Shown one piece after another: positions 6,169 to 9,731 of a stretch of DNA of 9,731 nucleotides. Numbering within the stretch: position 1 is the first letter of the stretch; every line of letters starts with the position of its first letter. The notes under the pieces are model-generated. The model saw only the letters and a program-made list of their open reading frames with translations, ran no database searches and was not told the origin of the DNA. The stretch is from Clostridiales bacterium. GTDB lineage: Bacteria > Bacillota_A > Clostridia > Lachnospirales > Bianqueaceae. The translations under genes were made by a program, and so were the position numbers. The stretch spans positions 1 through 9,731 of the forward strand of contig JAHZBS010000082.1 in the NCBI GenBank assembly GCA_019423265.1. The letters are read 5' to 3'.

Positions 6169-7962
6169 TTATTTCGGGTACCAGATCGTTACAATCGTAC
6201 CACTCGTTTTTCCCCGCGCGACTGTCAGCTTCCCCCTATCGCCGTAGATGAGCCAGAGCCGCTGGTATACATTCCGCAATCCGATATGTTGAATCTTCTG
6301 AAAATCCATCTGCCGCATGGCGTCGTTCAGCTCCCAGATGGCGTCGTCTGTCATGCCGACCCCATCGTCGGCCACATGGATTAATACCGCATCCTCCAAA
6401 ATTTCGCCTTTAATCTGCACCGTCCCCTGATATTGCCTTGGGCGCAGGCCGTGTTGAATCGCGTTCTCAATCAACGGCTGTAGCGTCAGCTTGACGACGG
6501 GCATCTCCAGCATCGCATCCGGCACCTCGATGACATAGCGAATATTCCCTTGGTACCGGAATTCCATGATCTGCATGTAGAGTTTCACATGCTCAAGCTC
6601 ATCCCGCAGCGGCACTATATACGTATCCGCCGACAGGCTGATTCTGAGCAGAATCGCCAGATTTTGAATCATATCGGTGGCTTCGTTTTCCTGGCCTAAC
6701 AGGAGGACCATGGTATCGCCGATGGCCTCCAGGGTATTGAACATAAAATGAGGATTGATCTGGCTCTGCAGCGCCAGGATCTGGGCGTTGTGCAGGCTCG
6801 CCAGGCGCTCCTCCACCTCCTGCTTGAGGCCCTCGTTTTTCGACTGAGTCTCCTGCATGATTTTCTTGATGGTATTGATCTCGTTCAAGCGCTTCTCTGA
6901 ATTCTGGGCCGTCAGGGTGGAGCTCTGATTGACAGTCTCCATCAGGCTTTCAATGGGGCGATACGCGGATATGGCCAGCAGTGCGGCGATCACCAGCTCC
7001 AGAAATATGGAGAGGAGCACCATCTTCACTAAGAAATCATTTATATAGACTTGGTTGCTGTATACGTCGTTAAACGGCGTCAGATAGATATACCGCATGG
7101 CTCCGTCCACATCCTCCGACTCCGATATGATATAATCCCGGCCCCACATATTTGCGGTCGTCGTGAGCCCATCCTGTCTGTCCAGGTAGGCCAGGAGAGT
7201 ATCGAGATCCTCCTTTTCATTGGAAAATAGCCGGAATTCATCTGAGTACGCCAGCAGTCCGCTCTGCGCGTCGATGGCCAACAGGATGGATTGATCCGAG
7301 ACGTTCCGGTAGCTCCCCCTGCCCAGGTATTTGCTCAGCTCTACCGCATTGATGTTGAAAACAACCGCGCCGCATTTTTCCTGGTCATACCCTGTAATCG
7401 GGCAGAGTATCGTTATGAAATACGGATACCGGTTCTCCACATAGCGAACCCTCACGCTCCCCTCTGGCGTATGGAGATCATCGTACAGCGACCGCCACAT
7501 GGTGTCCTTCGGAGTGGACGGGCTGGCAAGGGCTGTGTTTCTCACAAGGACGTCGGACTTTTCCAGGTAGACATAAATCGACTCCACATACCAGTATGAA
7601 TTCCGGATCACTTGGTTGGACGCATAGATAGTGCGCAGATAGAATTGGTCGGCCACCACCACATCTTGGGTCTGCACCTTCAGATAGTCCAGGGCGGGAA
7701 TCTTCGTCATGCTGTACGCCATATTCTTCATGGATTGGAGACAAGCGTTCAATTCCTCCACGCTGTCTCTCATGGATGTCTGGTTGGATTTGAACATATC
7801 TTCCCTGGCGTTGGAACTCAGATACCTCCCGTACGCTATGTTCAGAACCACCATCGGGAGGGTGATAAACAAAATGCTGATTGCAAAATACCGGATCAGA
7901 AGGCTTTGGAATCGGTAGTCCCTCAAATAGGTTCGAATCTTTGTTTTTCTGTCTTTTTTCAT
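6169..7962 (-). CDS. Sensor histidine kinase, YesM/LytS-type (His_kinase + HATPase_c)
   Basis: 597 residues, in the length range usual for YesM-like kinases. Order of parts: a basic cytoplasmic start, membrane segment 1 (about 22-43), an extracellular sensor of roughly 265 residues (Cache-like by position), membrane segment 2 (about 312-333), a coiled-coil/HAMP-like linker (to about 390), then the His_kinase block QSQINPHFMFNTLEAIGD with His405 as the probable phosphorylation site. The ATP-binding domain follows, with the N box LQPLIENAIQHG (Asn500), DDGVGM (532-537) and IGLRNVYQRL. Family knowledge: these kinases pair with AraC-type regulators and often sense sugars or sugar-binding proteins. 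The ATG is 2 nt after the regulator's stop codon and its AGGA site lies in the regulator's last codons, so translation is probably coupled. The beta-helix and SGNH genes downstream are the likely regulated targets, and probably also lie in the same transcript. Confidence 0.93.
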   Translation of the reverse strand: MKKDRKTKIRTYLRDYRFQSLLIRYFAISILFITLPMVVLNIAYGRYLSSNAREDMFKSNQTSMRDSVEELNACLQSMKNMAYSMTKIPALDYLKVQTQDVVVADQFYLRTIYASNQVIRNSYWYVESIYVYLEKSDVLVRNTALASPSTPKDTMWRSLYDDLHTPEGSVRVRYVENRYPYFITILCPITGYDQEKCGAVVFNINAVELSKYLGRGSYRNVSDQSILLAIDAQSGLLAYSDEFRLFSNEKEDLDTLLAYLDRQDGLTTTANMWGRDYIISESEDVDGAMRYIYLTPFNDVYSNQVYINDFLVKMVLLSIFLELVIAALLAISAYRPIESLMETVNQSSTLTAQNSEKRLNEINTIKKIMQETQSKNEGLKQEVEERLASLHNAQILALQSQINPHFMFNTLEAIGDTMVLLLGQENEATDMIQNLAILLRISLSADTYIVPLRDELEHVKLYMQIMEFRYQGNIRYVIEVPDAMLEMPVVKLTLQPLIENAIQHGLRPRQYQGTVQIKGEILEDAVLIHVADDGVGMTDDAIWELNDAMRQMDFQKIQHIGLRNVYQRLWLIYGDRGKLTVARGKTSGTIVTIWYPK

Positions 7963-7964
7963 GG

Positions 7965-9020
7965 TTATATCCTGCGAGCCACGTATTCTTTGACGGAACA
8001 GTTGAAATAAGCTTTAAAGACCGCTTTAAAATATTTCGCATCGCTGAAGCCCACCGCTTCGCATATAGCGTCCAAATCTACGGTTCCCTCTTGGCTGAGC
8101 AGTTCCAGCGATTTCTCCATCCGGATCCGGTTCAGATATTTCCCAAATGATTCTCCTGTCTCTAGGGTGAATCTGCGCATGAACTGCCGCTGGCTCATCT
8201 TGGCCCACCGAGCCATGCTTTCCACCGTCAAGGCTTCCCCCAAGTGCTCCTGTATATAATCTTTTGTCTCTTGAATGGTTGTGTCGCGGATCCAGCCCAT
8301 CTCATTTCCACAGGATTCGGTCAGTTCCCTCTCCATGGCTTCCAATTCCCGGATCAATTCCTCTGCCGGCAGCTCTCCGACGGAATCTGTCAGCTGCCCC
8401 ATCCTGGGAGCAAGGTACAGCTCCTGTTCCTTCATACAGGCGAGAATCTCCCTGCACATTTCGCTGACGATGGAGCGCTTGACCTCTGCGGGCGCTGTCT
8501 CAGCCAGGTATTTTTCCTGTGCGATACTGTTCCACATCTTTTTGTCCGGGGAATCGTCTATCAGAATCCCGATGTTCCGCAGCAGCATGGTGATCCGTTT
8601 ATAGTCCTCGATCTGATACGCGACGAACCTCTTAGGCCGCCCGGACTTTTCCAGCGCTTCCCGCAGGCTGGCAAAGGTATTTTGCAGCTCCTGGGGCTTG
8701 ACAGGCTTCAGGAGATAATCGAACACATTATATTGAATTCCCTGTTTCGCATACTCGAACTCCTGGTATCCGCTGAGGAACACCACCCTGACATTCGGAT
8801 ATGATTCATGGACAAACTTAGCGACCTCCATGCCGGATACTCTGCACATCCGTATATCTGTCAATACAACATCGACAGGGTTCTTCTTCAGATAGTCGAT
8901 GACCGCATCGCCATCATTGCAAAGCGCCACCAGCTCATACCCCATGGACTGCCAGTCAAACCGTTTTTCCATGGTTTTCAGAATGATTGGCTCATCATCT
9001 GCAATAACCAGCTTGAACAT
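7965..9020 (-). CDS. Response regulator with AraC-type DNA-binding domain (YesN-like)
   Basis: 351 residues. The N-terminal REC domain (about 1-125) shows the acidic pocket D8-D9, the phosphoacceptor Asp55 (VVLTDIRM), Ser83 (FLSGY) and Lys105 (YLLKPVKP). A linker of about 120 residues leads to a C-terminal AraC/XylS double helix-turn-helix (about 250-351: LTVESMARWAKMSQRQFMRRF, then VGFSDAKYFKAVFKAYFNCSVKEY). The cognate kinase follows directly. Once phosphorylated it would activate promoters of carbohydrate-use genes, possibly including its own. GGAGG sits 9 nt before the ATG. Oddity: the residue after DIRM is Cys59, where most REC domains have proline. The gene is first in its transcription unit, with a clear promoter 43 nt upstream. 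Confidence 0.93.
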   Translation of the reverse strand: MFKLVIADDEPIILKTMEKRFDWQSMGYELVALCNDGDAVIDYLKKNPVDVVLTDIRMCRVSGMEVAKFVHESYPNVRVVFLSGYQEFEYAKQGIQYNVFDYLLKPVKPQELQNTFASLREALEKSGRPKRFVAYQIEDYKRITMLLRNIGILIDDSPDKKMWNSIAQEKYLAETAPAEVKRSIVSEMCREILACMKEQELYLAPRMGQLTDSVGELPAEELIRELEAMERELTESCGNEMGWIRDTTIQETKDYIQEHLGEALTVESMARWAKMSQRQFMRRFTLETGESFGKYLNRIRMEKSLELLSQEGTVDLDAICEAVGFSDAKYFKAVFKAYFNCSVKEYVARRI

Positions 9021-9062
9021 TCATGAACGCCTCCATTTCATATTGTCTGTGCCAATACCTAA

Positions 9063-9091
9063 AGTATAACACATTGAGACTTAACTCTCAA
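9063..9091 (-). promoter_or_regulatory. Sigma-A-type promoter of the regulator operon
   Basis: Minus-strand TTGAGA (9091-9086, 5 of 6 to the -35 consensus) and TATACT (9068-9063, 5 of 6 to the -10) are separated by exactly 17 bp, and TGT directly before the -10 gives an extended -10. Transcription would start near 9056, about 35 nt before the regulator ATG. It lies after the terminator of the preceding gene. Confidence 0.8.
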
Positions 9092-9092
9092 T
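9073..9092. promoter_or_regulatory. Near-palindrome overlapping the promoter -35, candidate operator
   Basis: ATTGAGA (9073-9079) and TCTCAAT (9086-9092) are perfect 7-bp inverted arms around CTTAAC. Of the 20 positions, only the two C residues flanking the central TTAA break the symmetry. One arm is the -35 box itself and the other lies in the spacer, so a dimeric protein bound here would block RNA polymerase. The protein is unknown. Confidence 0.5.
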
Positions 9093-9125
9093 AGAAATTA
9101 GCGCTCTTTCCTTACGCCCTCACTG

Positions 9126-9155
9126 TAAAAAATAGCGGAGTTTCCCCCGCTTTTT
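9126..9155 (-). terminator. Intrinsic terminator with GAAA tetraloop after the upstream SGNH gene
   Basis: Minus-strand AGCGGGG (9151-9145), loop GAAA (9144-9141) and CTCCGCT (9140-9134) form a 7-bp stem with one G-U pair. One A and then six T residues (9132-9127) follow. It begins about 12 nt after the stop codon at 9168 and separates that gene from the regulator promoter. Confidence 0.85.
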
Positions 9156-9167
9156 CCAGTGTGTCCT

Positions 9168-9731
9168 TCACCCCACAGTTTCCAGCCATCGACGGGTCAT
9201 AAATTCATGGCCCACCATGGTCGGATGGATCCCGTCCCACACCAAATAGGCCGAATCCACCTTCTGAGCCAGAGAATCAAACATATCCTGAAATGGAACA
9301 AAGGTGAATTCATACTCTTTCGCTAACTTTCGCACAATCTGCTGAAGCTCTGTCAGATGTGTACACACCCTCTCTACCTTTGCGGCCTGTTCTCGCCTTG
9401 TCTCCGCAAGCGGCAGGAAAAATGGCTCGCAGAGAATGATCCGGATTCCCGGAAGCATCTCCAGCGTGTCCTCCAGGAGCATGCGGTACAGGCGCTCAAA
9501 GGATTTGGAGGGGGTGGCGGTGCGAGTCCACCCCATATCATTGCCCCCGATGAGAATATTGAGAACCGTGGGTTTTACGTCGATGGTATCCTCCTGCCAC
9601 CGGGCATACATCCGAATCAGACTGTCTCCGCTCACGCCCCTGTTGACAAATACCGGTTTTTCTGTTACATGATCCGCGCCGAGTCTAGCCGAAACCATAC
9701 AGGCATAGCCGTGGCCAAGAATATGGTTCGG
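9168..9731 (-). CDS. SGNH/GDSL hydrolase, 3' part (start outside window)
   Basis: The reading frame stays open to the right edge of the window. The 11 codons before the ATG at 9698 read PNHILGHGYAC, which fits the region just after block I of SGNH hydrolases (LGxGY..LVxARL). The ATG at 9698 is therefore internal, and the true start and catalytic serine lie beyond the edge. In the visible 187 residues: NRGVSGDS (30-37, block II with the oxyanion glycine), GGND (62-65, block III) and DGIH (Asp166, His169; block V catalytic pair). It is a classical single-domain SGNH esterase, different from the two-domain enzyme at 2521-3549. Such enzymes act as lipases, acetyl-xylan or rhamnogalacturonan esterases or acyl-sugar hydrolases; which applies here cannot be told. 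It ends in its own terminator and so belongs to an upstream unit. Confidence 0.88.
   Translation of the reverse strand, partial: PNHILGHGYACMVSARLGADHVTEKPVFVNRGVSGDSLIRMYARWQEDTIDVKPTVLNILIGGNDMGWTRTATPSKSFERLYRMLLEDTLEMLPGIRIILCEPFFLPLAETRREQAAKVERVCTHLTELQQIVRKLAKEYEFTFVPFQDMFDSLAQKVDSAYLVWDGIHPTMVGHEFMTRRWLETVG

Overview
The window looks like a chromosomal segment from a low-to-moderate GC Firmicute, most plausibly a gut-type Clostridia (Oscillospiraceae or Lachnospiraceae-like). The reasons are strong AGGAG-type ribosome binding sites, sigma-A style promoters, a YesM/YesN-type two-component system, and a surface protein that combines a DUF6273-like domain, Cys/His 'CTENGN..YWYC' modules and a Gram-positive wall-sorting tail. 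The organism assignment is inference. All seven genes supported here read on the minus strand, so the layout below runs from high to low coordinates, in the direction of transcription.

(1) 9731-9168: the 3' part of an SGNH/GDSL hydrolase whose start and block I serine lie outside the window. A GAAA-loop intrinsic terminator (9126-9155) closes this unit. (2) A well-formed promoter (TTGAGA, 17 bp, TATACT) at 9063-9091 overlaps a 20-bp near-palindrome. It drives a response regulator (REC + AraC-type HTH, 9020-7965) and, 2 nt downstream, a sensor histidine kinase (7962-6169). These are followed, with no terminator visible in between, by an 831-aa right-handed beta-helix protein of the pectate-lyase-3 type (6081-3586) and a second SGNH/GDSL hydrolase of the two-domain 'YYGSS' type (3549-2521). 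A 16-bp perfect-stem terminator (2467-2506) ends the unit. (3) After an AT-rich control region (2280-2466), a second unit encodes a secreted, apparently wall-anchored DUF6273-like surface protein (2279-654). It is followed 46 nt later by the N-terminal 200 residues of a secreted beta-helix glycoside hydrolase-like protein (607-1, running off the window).

The likely theme is carbohydrate sensing and breakdown. An extracellular ligand, or a binding protein loaded with one, would be sensed by the kinase, and the AraC-type regulator would switch on the operon. The beta-helix enzyme and SGNH esterase would then trim an acylated oligosaccharide. Neither of those two proteins has a signal peptide, and the beta-helix protein carries 23 cysteines, so they probably work in the cytoplasm after import. 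No transporter is visible in the window. The second unit has clear signal peptides and acts at or outside the cell surface. No RNA genes, CRISPR arrays, insertion sequences or phage genes were seen.
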